A DNA stretch of 64,000 nucleotides. It comes from Clostridium magnum DSM 2767. GTDB taxonomy: Bacteria > Bacillota > Clostridia > Clostridiales > Clostridiaceae. A program made the translations under genes and the position numbers. Below are positions 24,711-33,911 of this stretch, one piece after another. Below the pieces are notes generated by a model. That model was not told the origin of the DNA, did no database searches, and saw nothing but the letters and a program-made list of their open reading frames with translations. Positions within the stretch are counted from its first letter, which is position 1; each line of letters begins with the position of its first letter. The stretch covers positions 186,001 to 250,000 of the forward strand of contig NZ_LWAE01000004.1 of assembly GCF_001623875.1 (NCBI RefSeq). Direction: 5' to 3'.

Positions 24711-25467
24711 CTTTACCTTGTCTAAACATATGAGTGAAGCTTCCATCGTATAAAAGACTCTTATCATACTCACAGTTTATAAAATCTCCTACAAGTATCT
24801 GAGCTGTCTTTGTTATATTTTCCTCTTTTACTTTTTCTGCAATATCATCTAGTGTTCCAATAACACATTTTTGATCTCCCCAGGTTGCCCTTTGAATTAC
24901 TGCTACTGGCACATTTCTTCCATATCCCTTTTTCAATTTTTCAACAACTTTATCTATCATGTTTACAGATAGGAATAAAGCCATAGAAGCCCCTATGCTA
25001 GCCAGTCTTTCTAAATTTTCTTTTTCTGGTACAGGAGTTCTACCTTCTACTCTTGTAAGTATGATTGTTTGGCTTACATTAGGAAGAGTAAATTCCTTCT
25101 GTATAGCAGCCGCCGCTGCTGTAAATGAACTTACACCAGGTATAACTTCATAAGGTATATCTAATTTTTCAAGTTCATCCATCTGCTCCTTTATAGCTCC
25201 ATATATAGCCGGGTCTCCAGTATGAAGTCTTACTGTCTTCTTATTTTCTTTATGAGACTTTGCTATAACATCAATAACTTCTTCTAAAGTCATTGAAGCA
25301 GAATTATATACTTCTACATTCTCCTTACAATACTTAAAATGTTCATTGCTAACTAATGAACCAGCATATATTATTACATCTGCCTCTGATAAAATTCTTC
25401 TTCCCTTTACTGTTATTAAATCTGGGTCTCCTGGACCTGCTCCTATAAAATACAATTTATTCTCCAT
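24691..25467 (-). CDS. cbiF: cobalt-precorrin-4 C11-methyltransferase
   Basis: A 258-residue tetrapyrrole methylase of the CbiF/CobM type. Landmarks are YFIGAGPGDPDLITVKG at the N-terminus, IYAGSLVS, LHTGDPAIYGAIKEQMDEL and VIPGVSSFTAAAAA. GGAGAGACTTAAG before ATG 25467 decides the start; an upstream in-frame ATG at 25500 would add 11 residues and falls in a family C remnant. Its 3' end overlaps cbiG. Confidence 0.94.
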   Translation of the reverse strand: MENKLYFIGAGPGDPDLITVKGRRILSEADVIIYAGSLVSNEHFKYCKENVEVYNSASMTLEEVIDVIAKSHKENKKTVRLHTGDPAIYGAIKEQMDELEKLDIPYEVIPGVSSFTAAAAAIQKEFTLPNVSQTIILTRVEGRTPVPEKENLERLASIGASMALFLSVNMIDKVVEKLKKGYGRNVPVAVIQRATWGDQKCVIGTLDDIAEKVKEENITKTAQILVGDFINCEYDKSLLYDGSFTHMFRQGKDENSSN

Positions 25468-25493
25468 CTTAAGTCTCTCCTTCTTAATCAGTT

Positions 25494-25543
25494 TAGTCAT
25501 CTGAAATATACTAGCGACTAGTTGTTTTTGAAAACACCTTAAT
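25494..25543. repeat. family C miniature remnant (C3)
   Basis: About 50 bp in the cbiL-cbiF junction joining the two ends of family C: CATCTGAAATATACTAG on the left and GACTAGTTGTTTTTGAAAAC on the right, with the interior missing. The right end abuts the cbiL stop codon, as C1 abuts its neighbour's stop. Confidence 0.55.
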
Positions 25544-26225
25544 CTCTTTGCGCTAAAATAAGTGACATATAGTCTCTATTCTGTAATATTTCTTCTCTAT
25601 CTCTAAGTACCTGCTGTCCTTCTCTATAGGCTCTCTTTACAAATACATATCTAAATCCTTTTTCCTCAAGAGTATTTAGAACCTGCTCTTCCAATCTATA
25701 TACTTTCATTATTACTACAAATTTCTCATCTGTTATTTTATCTACTTGATTTGCTGGAAAAATTGTAACCCTTTCATCTCCTATAACTATCATCTCTCCT
25801 GCAAGACTAGCTGCTGCACAGAAAGAAGTAATCCCAGGTACTGTTTCAGTATTGTATCCTTGTTCTTTTATATACCTTAATAGATATATATAAGTACTGT
25901 AAACAAAAGGATCACCTATTGTTAAGAATGCTATATCTTTCCCTTCATGAAGCTTTTCCTCTATAAATTTAAAGGCTTGATATATTTTTTCTTCCTGCTC
26001 TTCTCCACCCATAGGAAAATGTTTTATTATAACTTCTTGTTCTTCACTTATAAAGTTTCTAGCTGTATCTAAAGCTATACTGCTTCCTCCATCCTTTGCA
26101 GATGGTGCTATTATAACTGGACATTTTTTAATAGTATTTACAGCCTTAAGGGTTAGTAGTTCCTCATCTCCTGGTCCAACACCTATGCCGTATAAAGTTC
26201 CTAGTTTTTTAGTGTTACTTTCCAT
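25539..26225 (-). CDS. cbiL: cobalt-precorrin-2 C20-methyltransferase
   Basis: A 228-residue tetrapyrrole methylase (CbiL/CobI). The N-terminus LGTLYGIGVGPGDEELLTLKAV, the IIAPSAKDGGSSIAL segment specific to this branch, FLTIGDPFVYSTYIYLL and VPGITSFCAAASLAGEM are all present. It adds the C20 methyl group to cobalt-factor II. It starts 30 bases after cbiT and ends before a 50-bp repeat remnant leading into cbiF. Confidence 0.94.
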   Translation of the reverse strand: MESNTKKLGTLYGIGVGPGDEELLTLKAVNTIKKCPVIIAPSAKDGGSSIALDTARNFISEEQEVIIKHFPMGGEEQEEKIYQAFKFIEEKLHEGKDIAFLTIGDPFVYSTYIYLLRYIKEQGYNTETVPGITSFCAAASLAGEMIVIGDERVTIFPANQVDKITDEKFVVIMKVYRLEEQVLNTLEEKGFRYVFVKRAYREGQQVLRDREEILQNRDYMSLILAQRD

Positions 26226-26255
26226 ATCTGTTCCCGCCCTTCTACCTTTATGTTA

Positions 26256-26825
26256 TTAATTTTCTGGCTTTGTTCCTGTTAAAATAAATATACTATTATT
26301 TGCAGACATCATATAGCTTTTTCCTCTAGTTTTATTTATAGAAACCTGTATACACTCAATGTCGTAATTTAAAGCTTTTAAAGTACTCATAGATTTATAT
26401 AGATTATCTAGTGTAATAAAATTCAAAACCATATTACATCCACTCTTTAGTTTTAAATGACAACGTTTAATTATGTCTTCTATATTTCCACCGCTTCCTC
26501 CAATGAATATGGAATCGAATAGCATATCTATTTTTTCTTCCACCTCTAAAGCTTCACCGGATATGACGGTTAGATTGGAAACATCAAATTTTTCGATGTT
26601 ATTTTTTATAGCTTTTAATGCTTCCTCATCCTTTTCTACAGCCACTACCTCACCCTTAGTACAGATTTTAGCTACTTGTATACTTACGGATCCTGTGCCC
26701 GCTCCAATATCCAAAACTTTATAGTCCTCTTTTAACTGCATCTTTGCAGTACTTAGAATTCTTACTTCTTCTTTAGTCATAGGACAATCGCCCCGAATAA
26801 ATTCTTCGTCTTTTATATAAATCAT
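26256..26825 (-). CDS. cbiT: cobalt-precorrin-6B C15-methyltransferase (decarboxylating)
   Basis: A 189-residue class I SAM methyltransferase. The CbiT N-terminus IRGDCPMTKEEVRILSTAKM is followed by motif I VLDIGAGTGSVSIQVA (about 39-54), then VVAVEKDEEAL and DSIFIGGSGGNIEDI. CbiT methylates C15 and removes the C12 acetate carboxyl group, acting with CbiE. Here the two are separate adjacent genes; in many aerobes they are fused as CobL. GGAGGAGAATC precedes the ATG. Confidence 0.94.
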   Translation of the reverse strand: MIYIKDEEFIRGDCPMTKEEVRILSTAKMQLKEDYKVLDIGAGTGSVSIQVAKICTKGEVVAVEKDEEALKAIKNNIEKFDVSNLTVISGEALEVEEKIDMLFDSIFIGGSGGNIEDIIKRCHLKLKSGCNMVLNFITLDNLYKSMSTLKALNYDIECIQVSINKTRGKSYMMSANNSIFILTGTKPEN

Positions 26826-26856
26826 AAATAGATTCTCCTCCTGAGATGAAATATAA

Positions 26857-27483
26857 TTACATAGTAATCTTACTTAAGTTTTCTACTACCACTACACATA
26901 AATTACCAAATTCCATATTCTTCATTTCTTCTATAGTTCCTATAGTGATTTTTTCATCATCATAAGAAAGATTCTCCCCTACATAAATCTTTGCTTTAAT
27001 ACCCTTTTGTTCTAATACATTACACATGTAGGAAGGGGAATGCTTAGTATCTGTAAGCCATATTGAAAGAGGACTTGTTTCTACTATTTGGTGGAAACTT
27101 TCCTCTCTTCCATGAAGACTTCCTAGGAAACTGCCCTGCCAGCTCTTGCCTAACCTTCCCATCATATATTGAAAAGAACTAAGCCCAGGTATTACTTCAA
27201 TATTTTCGGAGTAATTCTTTTTTAAATAATCAGTCACACCATAAAAAAGAGGATCTCCTGAAGCTGCTATTGATATATTTTCATATTTATCTGAATTAAC
27301 CAAACTTATTATTTCTGAAAGCTTTTTCACAACAATTTTATTTCCTTCAATGAAATCCAAGCTTTCAATAGCTCTTTCAAACCCAACAATTAAATCAGAT
27401 TTTTTCATGATATCTACAGCCTTAGGTATTATATAATCCCTATTCCCAGGACCTATGCCTACCACATATACCTTGCTACTCAT
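26857..27483 (-). CDS. cbiE: cobalt-precorrin-7 C5-methyltransferase
   Basis: A 208-residue tetrapyrrole methylase. VYVVGIGPGNRDYIIPKAV (about 4-22), SIAASGDPLFYGVTDYL and VIPGLSSFQYMMGRLGKSW identify CbiE, with SLHGREESF following. It adds the C5 methyl group, paired with CbiT downstream in the transcript. The spacing to cbiD upstream is 19 bases and to cbiT 31 bases, consistent with one operon. Confidence 0.94.
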   Translation of the reverse strand: MSSKVYVVGIGPGNRDYIIPKAVDIMKKSDLIVGFERAIESLDFIEGNKIVVKKLSEIISLVNSDKYENISIAASGDPLFYGVTDYLKKNYSENIEVIPGLSSFQYMMGRLGKSWQGSFLGSLHGREESFHQIVETSPLSIWLTDTKHSPSYMCNVLEQKGIKAKIYVGENLSYDDEKITIGTIEEMKNMEFGNLCVVVVENLSKITM

Positions 27484-27502
27484 AATAAAACCTCTATTCC
27501 TT

Positions 27503-28582
27503 TTATTCTACACTGTTATACAATATTCCTCTATCCATAGAATACATAATGACATCCGCTTCAATGGTATCATATGTATACTGTTCTAGTTTCTTTTTAA
27601 CCTTAATCCCTATATTCTTATACAGTTCCTCATATCCATCTCCAAGAAGTCTTACAGCCCCCTCAGTAGTTTCTTCATTATAAACTTTTTCAACTAACTC
27701 TTTATCTTTTCCCATTAGAGCAAGTTCTAATGCTAGAGTTTCTAATCTCACATCACAAACTCTACTGTGAGTATTAAAGCATCCTGAAGCAATCTTGCAT
27801 AGCTTACCTATGTGACCAACCATAACAATCTTCTTTATGTCTCTACCCATACAGCAGTTCAAAGCAAACCCAACATAGTTAGACATTATAACCATCTTAT
27901 CTTTGTCAAGCCCAAGCTTATTTGCCATATCTTCTCCCATATTACCAAACAAAAGTATTAAATTCTTTTGTCCCTGTGCAACCTTTTGATTCATTTCAAG
28001 TTCCACAGATTGCATAAGAGCTTCTTCAGACATAGGCATTACTATACCTGTAGTTCCAAGTATGGATATTCCACCTAGTATATTAAGTCTTGGATTGAAG
28101 GTTTTCTTTGCTATTTCTTCCCCTCTAGGTACAAATATAGTTATTTCTATTCCTTTATCCTTAGGAAGTACTTCTTTTACTTCTTTTTCTATCATCTTTC
28201 GTGGAACTGGATTTATAGCTGGTTCACCCTTTTTTACATAAAGACCATCACTATGAACTACACCAACACCTTTTCCACCTTTTAAAGTATACCCATCATT
28301 TCTTTTTTCTGCTCTTGCCCATATTTCCAAACCATGAGTAGCATCAGGATCGTCTCCACCATCCTTCACCACACAACACTCAACATAGTTTTCTCCCCGG
28401 TTTATCTTTTCTATAGGGAGTAAAAGCTCTATTCCCTTCGGAGTGTCTATTTTTATCTCTTTCAGTTCCTCTCCAAAGTAAAGCATCCGAGTCGCCGCCT
28501 TCGCCGCTCCAGTTGCACAAGAACCAGTGGTATAACCACACCTTAGCCTTTTTCCATCACAATTCACGTACATATCTAACAT
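27503..28582 (-). CDS. cbiD: cobalt-precorrin-5B C1-methyltransferase
   Basis: A 359-residue CbiD. The N-terminal [18 protein letters not shown] (about 13-30) is the family signature, with [18 protein letters not shown] and [24 protein letters not shown] later on. CbiD methylates C1 using SAM although it lacks the usual methylase fold. GAAGGTGATATT precedes the ATG. Upstream, between cbiC and cbiD, lies a 250-base hairpin repeat (28672-28922). Confidence 0.95.
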   Translation of the reverse strand: MLDMYVNCDGKRLRCGYTTGSCATGAAKAATRMLYFGEELKEIKIDTPKGIELLLPIEKINRGENYVECCVVKDGGDDPDATHGLEIWARAEKRNDGYTLKGGKGVGVVHSDGLYVKKGEPAINPVPRKMIEKEVKEVLPKDKGIEITIFVPRGEEIAKKTFNPRLNILGGISILGTTGIVMPMSEEALMQSVELEMNQKVAQGQKNLILLFGNMGEDMANKLGLDKDKMVIMSNYVGFALNCCMGRDIKKIVMVGHIGKLCKIASGCFNTHSRVCDVRLETLALELALMGKDKELVEKVYNEETTEGAVRLLGDGYEELYKNIGIKVKKKLEQYTYDTIEADVIMYSMDRGILYNSVE

Positions 28583-28671
28583 AATATCACCTTCTCATGA
28601 GTGGTTCGTAATTTTTGCTTCTTTCAACAAAATCTTCAGCTAGCTTCATTTTTCTTACATTTATTTAGACA

Positions 28672-28922
28672 AATAAGTTTGAAAGTTATTTTTGTGAAGG
28701 TATATATAATCAACTCTGAAAATACATTTAACTGACTTCTTAGTACTCTTAGATTATAAATTAAGAAAGACTTAGAACTTTTGTTTGTTTGAGCATCAAG
28801 CGAGTTAACATAAGTTCTTAGGCTTTCTGAATTTATAATCTTTAGAGTACTTGATGGCAGTTAAATGTATGAAAGAGTTGATTATATATACCTGGCGCGA
28901 AATTAACTTTCGAGGACACTTA
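28672..28922. repeat. family D long hairpin element (D1)
   Basis: An imperfect palindrome of about 250 bp filling the cbiC-cbiD gap. Outer arms ATAAGTTTGAAAGTTATTTT / AATTAACTTTCGAGGACACTTAT, middle arms GGTATATATAATCAACTCT / AGAGTTGATTATATATACC, inner arms AGATTATAAATT / AATTTATAATCT and AGAACTTTTGTTTG / AACATAAGTTCT. The apex reads TTTGAGCATCAAGCGAGTT. One end includes the cbiC stop codon. D3 at 60855-61115 shares the apex motif. Confidence 0.75.
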
Positions 28923-29540
28923 TCTAATTATCATGTACATAAGTGCATTAACTATAGCTGCTGCTATATTACTTCCACCTTTTCTTCCTCTTATAGTTAT
29001 CATAGGAATATCTAACTTTTCTATTTCTTCTTTTGATTCAGCTGCCCCTACAAATCCTACAGGTGCACCTATTATAAACTTAGGATTTGCTTTTCCTGCT
29101 ATTGTAAACTCCTTAAGCTTAAATAAGGCTGTTGGCGCATTACCAAACACAAAAAATTCTACGCCTTCTTCTACTGCCTTTTCTACCGCAGCCATGGAAC
29201 GAGTGATTCCTCTTTCCTTAGCAATCTCCGCAATATCTTCCCTTCCCACATAGCACTCTACTTTACAATTTAATTTTTTTAGTGTGGCTTTGCTGATGCC
29301 TGATGCAGCCATATTAGTATCTGTATATATAGTTACACCTTTTTTGAATAATTCAAGGGCACTGTCTATTGATCCCTCTCTAATATATGTCAAATCCTTT
29401 AATTGAAAATCCGCTGTAGTATGTATTACTCTCTTTATTATTTGAAGTTCCCTATCAGAAAAATTATGGTCGCCCATTTCTTCTCCGATTATTTCAAAAC
29501 TTCTTTTTTCTATGTCCATAGGAACTTTTATATAATCCAT
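28920..29540 (-). CDS. cbiC: cobalt-precorrin-8 methylmutase
   Basis: A 206-residue CbiC/CobH that moves the methyl group from C11 to C12 to form cobyrinate. DRELQIIKRVIHTTADFQL contains the catalytic histidine region. IYTDTNMAASGISK, VFGNAPTALFKL and a C-terminal IGAPVGFVGAAESKE with RGRKGGSNIAAAIVNALMY are typical. ATG 29540 behind GGAGAAGGATATATT is the start; the frame is open to 29660 but that extension is family A repeat sequence. The stop codon lies in the arm of a long hairpin. Confidence 0.94.
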   Translation of the reverse strand: MDYIKVPMDIEKRSFEIIGEEMGDHNFSDRELQIIKRVIHTTADFQLKDLTYIREGSIDSALELFKKGVTIYTDTNMAASGISKATLKKLNCKVECYVGREDIAEIAKERGITRSMAAVEKAVEEGVEFFVFGNAPTALFKLKEFTIAGKANPKFIIGAPVGFVGAAESKEEIEKLDIPMITIRGRKGGSNIAAAIVNALMYMIIR

Positions 29541-29584
29541 AATATATCCTTCTCCATTCCTTAACTTTAGCTTATTATCTATAT

Positions 29585-29712
29585 GAAGTGAAACTTGAAT
29601 CATATGGTGTTTCAACTCCATATGATTCTTAGTTGAACGAATCCAGGAACTTAGTGCCACTTATGTCTCCGCTTGAAAAAGCAGGGGGATTAGTGGCAGT
29701 TAGTTATCGGAT
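29585..29712 (+). repeat. family A two-hairpin repeat (A1), variant stems
   Basis: It lies between cobT and cbiC. Hairpin 1: TTGAATCATATGG with CCATATGATTC. Linker GTTGAACGAATCCAGGAAC. Hairpin 2: AGTGCCACT with AGTGGCA, plus an inner CCGCTT / AAGCAGG-type stem, ending TTATCGGATGAAC. Both stems differ from other copies, with pairing kept. Confidence 0.8.
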
Positions 29713-29716
29713 GAAC

Positions 29717-30796
29717 TTAATTTTTTTTCTCTCTAATATCTACATAAGCGCTTCTATTTAGTGCTGCCTCTTCATAGGTGGCCATATTATTCATAGCATG
29801 CAGTGCTGCTTCAATAATATTGAATGCTAAAGGGCATCCTGAACCTTCCCCTAATCTCATTCTTAGATTAAGCATTGGGCTTAAACCTAACTCCTTCATC
29901 ATATACTCAGCGCCTGGCTCTGCTGAAAGATGTGAGGGAAATAAAAAATCTTTAACCTTAGGGTTTAATCTACAAGCACATACTGCTGCTGCTGAAGATA
30001 TGAACCCATCTATTACTATAGGAGTTCTATTCTTTGCAGCTCCTAAAAAGCAACCACAGATTCCAGCTATATCAAATCCTCCAACTTTAGATAAAACATC
30101 TATAGGATCATTTTTGTCTGGTTTATTTATATCAATGGCTCTCTGTACCACCATTTTTTTATTTACATATTGTTCTTCTGTAAGGCCTGAACCTTTTCCT
30201 ACTACAACATCAACTGGAAAATCTGATAAAGCACTTAGTACTGCTGCACTAGTAGTTGTATTACCAACTCCCATCTCACCTGTACCTAGCAAGTCATATC
30301 CATCTTTAACCAAGTTGTCCACAACTTCTATACCTGCTTCAATAGCTTGTATAGCCTGTATCCTAGTCATTGCTGCTTCCTTAGCAATATTTTTTGTTCC
30401 ATATTCAACTTTCTTATTGATTACTTTAGGATTATTAATATCACTTTTTATGCCTACGTCTACTACAGTAACATCTGAATTGGCGAACTGAGATAAAACA
30501 CATACACCAGTTATACCTTTTGTAAAATTATTAGTAACTATAGCTGTAGTTTCCTGAGGGTTATTACTTACTCCTTCTTCACAAACTCCGTTATCTGAGC
30601 ACATAATAACTACACTTTTTTTATTTATTTTGTTATATGTTTTTCCTGTAACTCCTGATATTTTTGCAGCTATTTCTTCTAATTCTCCCAAGCTTCCTAT
30701 TGGTTTTGTAAGACCATCTATTATATTCCATGCTTTTTCTACTACTTCTTTATTAGCTGGCTTTATGCTAATCAGTGTTTCTTCTAATAATCCCAT
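29717..30796 (-). CDS. cobT: nicotinate-nucleotide-dimethylbenzimidazole phosphoribosyltransferase
   Basis: A 359-residue CobT that makes the alpha-ribazole phosphate (or other lower-ligand nucleotide) from nicotinate mononucleotide and a base. Landmarks are LTKPIGSLGELEEIA (about 30-44), MCSDNGVCEEGVS, GTGEMGVGNTTTSAAVLSAL and a C-terminal MRLGEGSGCPLAF with the catalytic-glutamate region. GGGGGAAAAAC precedes the ATG. No bza or bluB gene for the base is in the window. Confidence 0.95.
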   Translation of the reverse strand: MGLLEETLISIKPANKEVVEKAWNIIDGLTKPIGSLGELEEIAAKISGVTGKTYNKINKKSVVIMCSDNGVCEEGVSNNPQETTAIVTNNFTKGITGVCVLSQFANSDVTVVDVGIKSDINNPKVINKKVEYGTKNIAKEAAMTRIQAIQAIEAGIEVVDNLVKDGYDLLGTGEMGVGNTTTSAAVLSALSDFPVDVVVGKGSGLTEEQYVNKKMVVQRAIDINKPDKNDPIDVLSKVGGFDIAGICGCFLGAAKNRTPIVIDGFISSAAAVCACRLNPKVKDFLFPSHLSAEPGAEYMMKELGLSPMLNLRMRLGEGSGCPLAFNIIEAALHAMNNMATYEEAALNRSAYVDIREKKN

Positions 30797-30875
30797 GTTT
30801 TTCCCCCTTTTTTCTTACATCCAATATATTATATAATCTCATAGTATTATTTAGATAGGTGTTTGTAATCTAATA

Positions 30876-31027
30876 TCTTAGTAGTTACATGTATTGATAT
30901 AAGTATCCCAGATAGCACATTTAACAATTTTAAATTAGCTCTTGGCAAGGTACTTAAGAAAATTTAAAGTTGTTAATAGTGTCGAAGTGATGCTCATATC
31001 AATACATGTAACAGCTCAGGACCTTAG
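30876..31027. repeat. family D-like long hairpin (D2)
   Basis: About 150 bp between cbiA and cobT. Outer arms GTTACATGTATTGATATAAG / CTCATATCAATACATGTAAC are nearly perfect; inner arms are AGCACATTTAACAATTTTAA / TTTAAAGTTGTTAATAGTGT. The loop (about 22 bases) does not carry the GAGC-AGCGAGTT motif clearly. One end is adjacent to the cbiA stop codon. Confidence 0.7.
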
Positions 31028-31028
31028 T

Positions 31029-32360
31029 TTAAACATCTAAATTCAACAAGTTCTTTAATATATCTATATTGCCGAAGAAATGAACATGTCCATAAGCTCC
31101 TAATACATTATTTTTTACATACCCACAATTCCATTTTTTTAATTCCCCATCATACATTTCTTTTGTAAGAAGATAAACTTTTTCATCCTCTAAACTAACG
31201 TAAGATTTATGAAACTCATGACAGTTTATTTCCATACCCGTTGACAAAACATTATTCTTCTTTTCTACCTTAATCCTAGCATACCCAAAGTTTTGAAGAG
31301 TCTTTGTCATATGAGTAGTTCCTTTAAAAAAACCTACAGTGCTAAAATTTTTTTCTCCATCTATACTTTCTATAGCTTCAGTAAGATACATTAGACCGCC
31401 ACATTCGGAGTAGCATTTTAAGCCTTTTTCCAAGCTCTCTTTTATGCTATTAAGCATTGATTTATTTTTGCTAAGCTCTTCTATAAAAACCTCAGGATAT
31501 CCACCGCCGATATAGAGAAAATCTATATTATCCGGTAGTTTTTTGTCCTTTAAGGGGCTGAAATATACAACTTCGCCTGCCTCTTCTAAAAGTTCTAGAT
31601 TTTCTTTATAATAAAAACTGAAAGCCTTATCGTACGCTACTGCTATTCTTATTGCCCTACTCTCCAAATGATACTTATCATCATAATTTTCAGTCTTTTT
31701 GAAATAACCTAAAAGAGTTTCCACATCTACATGCTCCAGTATTAAATCACTACATAAATCTATTTTTTCCTTTAAATCATCAACTTCGCTACTTTGCACT
31801 AAACCTAAATGTCTACTCTTCAGAGAGAGCTTTTCATTCTTAGGTACATATCCGAAGACCTTAATATTACAATTTTTCTCAACTGCAGCTTTTAGTAATT
31901 TATAATACTTTTCACTTATATTATTAAATATAACTCCAGATATATTAACTTTTTCAAAATTTAATAACCCATTAAGTTCAGCACATAATGTAGCACTTTG
32001 AGCCTTAGGTGTTATAACTAATAGTATTGGAAGGTTTAAAACTCTAGCTACATGAGCAGTAGAGTATTCCGAGTCTATACCTTTACCATCATAAAGTCCC
32101 ATTACACCTTCTACTATACCTAAGTCACCTATACCTCTTGAAAAAGATGCTTTAACTCCTTCTTCACCCATAAGAAACAAATCTAAATTTCTTGAAGCTT
32201 TACCAGTTATATAACTGTGAAAGGCAGGATCTATGTAATCTGGCCCAACCTTATATCCCTGTACATCGAATCCCTTTTTCATCAAAGCCTTCATAATTCC
32301 CAAAGTTACAGTAGTCTTTCCTCCGCCACTGCTATTGGAAGATATAACCAATCCCTTCAA
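31029..32360 (-). CDS. cbiA: cobyrinate a,c-diamide synthase
   Basis: A 443-residue glutamine-dependent amidotransferase that amidates the a and c carboxylates of cobyrinate. The N-terminal dethiobiotin-synthetase-like domain has the P-loop SSNSSGGGKTTVTLG (about 6-20) and VGPDYIDPAFHSYITGKASRNLD. The C-terminal glutaminase domain has IGGGYPEVF and the nucleophile region CYSECGGLMYL. The start is TTG at 32360 behind AGGTGGTGAGG, since no ATG gives the P-loop N-terminus. A long hairpin separates it from cobT. Confidence 0.94.
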   Translation of the reverse strand: MKGLVISSNSSGGGKTTVTLGIMKALMKKGFDVQGYKVGPDYIDPAFHSYITGKASRNLDLFLMGEEGVKASFSRGIGDLGIVEGVMGLYDGKGIDSEYSTAHVARVLNLPILLVITPKAQSATLCAELNGLLNFEKVNISGVIFNNISEKYYKLLKAAVEKNCNIKVFGYVPKNEKLSLKSRHLGLVQSSEVDDLKEKIDLCSDLILEHVDVETLLGYFKKTENYDDKYHLESRAIRIAVAYDKAFSFYYKENLELLEEAGEVVYFSPLKDKKLPDNIDFLYIGGGYPEVFIEELSKNKSMLNSIKESLEKGLKCYSECGGLMYLTEAIESIDGEKNFSTVGFFKGTTHMTKTLQNFGYARIKVEKKNNVLSTGMEINCHEFHKSYVSLEDEKVYLLTKEMYDGELKKWNCGYVKNNVLGAYGHVHFFGNIDILKNLLNLDV

Positions 32361-32424
32361 CTACCTCACCACCTTTTTGCTTAACACTGGTATTACACTA
32401 CCAGTGCTAAGCAAAGTATTAAAT

Positions 32425-33702
32425 TTAGAACTTTCTCGCTAAATCTATAAATTTTTCTATATCTTCTTCTGTGTGCTTTACGCCTATGAACATAGCTTCA
32501 AACTGTGATGGTGACATAAACATTCCACCCTTTAGCATATGTTCAAAGAATCTTCCATATAATTTAGTATCACAAGCTTTTGCTTGCTTGTAATTAGTAA
32601 CTTCTCCGCCTTCATTAAAGAACATAGTCATCATATTTACACGTCTATTTATAACTAGAGGAAGACCTTTTTCCTTAGCTACTTCTTCTGCTTCTTTTTG
32701 AAGTTTTTCTGCTATTTTATCCATATAATCATAGTAATGTGGATTATTATAAAGCTTTGTAACTGTTGCATATCCAGCCGCCATAACTATAGGACTTCCA
32801 GACATAGTTCCTGCCTGATAAACTGGCCCCATAGGTGTTAACTGTTCCATTAAATCTCTTCTTCCACCATACGCACCAGATGGAAGCCCACCACCCATAA
32901 TCTTAGCAAAAGTTGATAAATCTGGCTTTATTCCATAAAGACTTTGAGCTCCTTTATAAGCTACCCTAAATCCAGTCATAACTTCATCAAATATTAGTAT
33001 AGTTCCATGTTTTGTACAAAGTTCTCTTAAGTCCTCTAGGAACTTCTGCTTTGCAGGTATAACTCCCATATTTCCTGCTATAGGTTCTATGATAACTGCT
33101 GCTATATCTTCAGGATACTTTTCAAAAAGTTCCTTAACACTTCCTATATCATTGTACTGAGCAATTAAAGTATTTTCTATGCTACCCTTTGGTACTCCTG
33201 GTGAGCCCGGTATATTTGATGTAAGTACTCCTGAACCTGCTTCTACTAAAAATCCATCAAAATGTCCATGGTAACAGCCTGCAAATTTTATAATTTTATC
33301 TCTTTTAGTACATCCTCTTGCAACCTTCACGGCACTCATAGTAGCCTCTGTCCCAGAGTTTACCATTCTGATCATATCCACGTTGTCTATTGTAGTGCAT
33401 ATATGCTTTGCCAATTTTAATTCAAGATCTGTAGGTGCACCAAAGGATATTGCATCTTCTACTGTATCCTTTATTGCTTTTACTACATCTTCATCACAAT
33501 GCCCTAATATCATAGGTCCCCATGCACTAATAAAATCTACGTACTCTTTTCCGTCTTCATCAAATACATGTGCTCCTATTCCCTTTTTTATTACAGGAGG
33601 GTCTACATCTAATCCTACATAGGCTCTAACAGGACTGTTTACTCCACCTGGCATGTATATCTTTGATTCATTAAATATATCTGAATTTCTCACTATCTTC
33701 AT
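32425..33702 (-). CDS. hemL: glutamate-1-semialdehyde 2,1-aminomutase
   Basis: A 425-residue class III PLP aminotransferase-fold enzyme converting glutamate-1-semialdehyde to 5-aminolevulinate. [14 protein letters not shown] near the N-terminus, [32 protein letters not shown] and the PLP lysine in [17 protein letters not shown] are characteristic. The frame is open to 33816, but those 38 residues come from a family A repeat; ATG 33702 yields the family N-terminus. Its SD is poor (GGGAG abuts the ATG), so translation may rely on read-in from hemB. Confidence 0.93.
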   Translation of the reverse strand: MKIVRNSDIFNESKIYMPGGVNSPVRAYVGLDVDPPVIKKGIGAHVFDEDGKEYVDFISAWGPMILGHCDEDVVKAIKDTVEDAISFGAPTDLELKLAKHICTTIDNVDMIRMVNSGTEATMSAVKVARGCTKRDKIIKFAGCYHGHFDGFLVEAGSGVLTSNIPGSPGVPKGSIENTLIAQYNDIGSVKELFEKYPEDIAAVIIEPIAGNMGVIPAKQKFLEDLRELCTKHGTILIFDEVMTGFRVAYKGAQSLYGIKPDLSTFAKIMGGGLPSGAYGGRRDLMEQLTPMGPVYQAGTMSGSPIVMAAGYATVTKLYNNPHYYDYMDKIAEKLQKEAEEVAKEKGLPLVINRRVNMMTMFFNEGGEVTNYKQAKACDTKLYGRFFEHMLKGGMFMSPSQFEAMFIGVKHTEEDIEKFIDLARKF

Positions 33703-33735
33703 CTCCCAATTACTTATCTTTTTATAGTCCAATCT

Positions 33736-33910
33736 TACCCGATGACTACCCGCTCTAATACTCCCATCTTCTTCAAAGTGTATGTTACGAGCGGCTACGT
33801 CCCTGGATTCGTTCAACTAAGAATCAGTTGGGGGTTAAATGCCTAAATGGCATTTAACGGGCAAAGCCCCGGGTCGTAGACGAAACCCCATCTGATTCAA
33901 GTTTCACTTC
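33736..33910 (-). repeat. family A two-hairpin repeat (A2), long form
   Basis: Reverse-oriented copy filling the hemB-hemL gap. Hairpin 1 encloses an extra GTTAAATGCC / GGCATTTAAC hairpin and GGGGCTTTGCCC-type sequence, as in A4. The linker GTTGAACGAATCCAGGGACG and hairpin 2 CCGCTC / GAGCGG follow. One end nearly touches the hemB stop. Confidence 0.85.
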
Positions 33911-33911
33911 A

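Noticed and set aside
29541-29660. N-terminal extension of cbiC to an ATG at 29660
   Set aside because: The extra 40 residues are translated from the family A repeat; a proper ribosome site and the family N-terminus support ATG 29540.
29778-30491. 237-residue plus-strand frame opposite cobT
   Set aside because: Long but antisense to a clear CobT; codon pattern and Pro/Ser richness are typical of a shadow frame.
33703-33816. N-terminal extension of hemL to an ATG at 33816
   Set aside because: These 38 residues fall in repeat sequence and have no counterpart in HemL proteins; ATG 33702 fits the family, although its ribosome site is weak.
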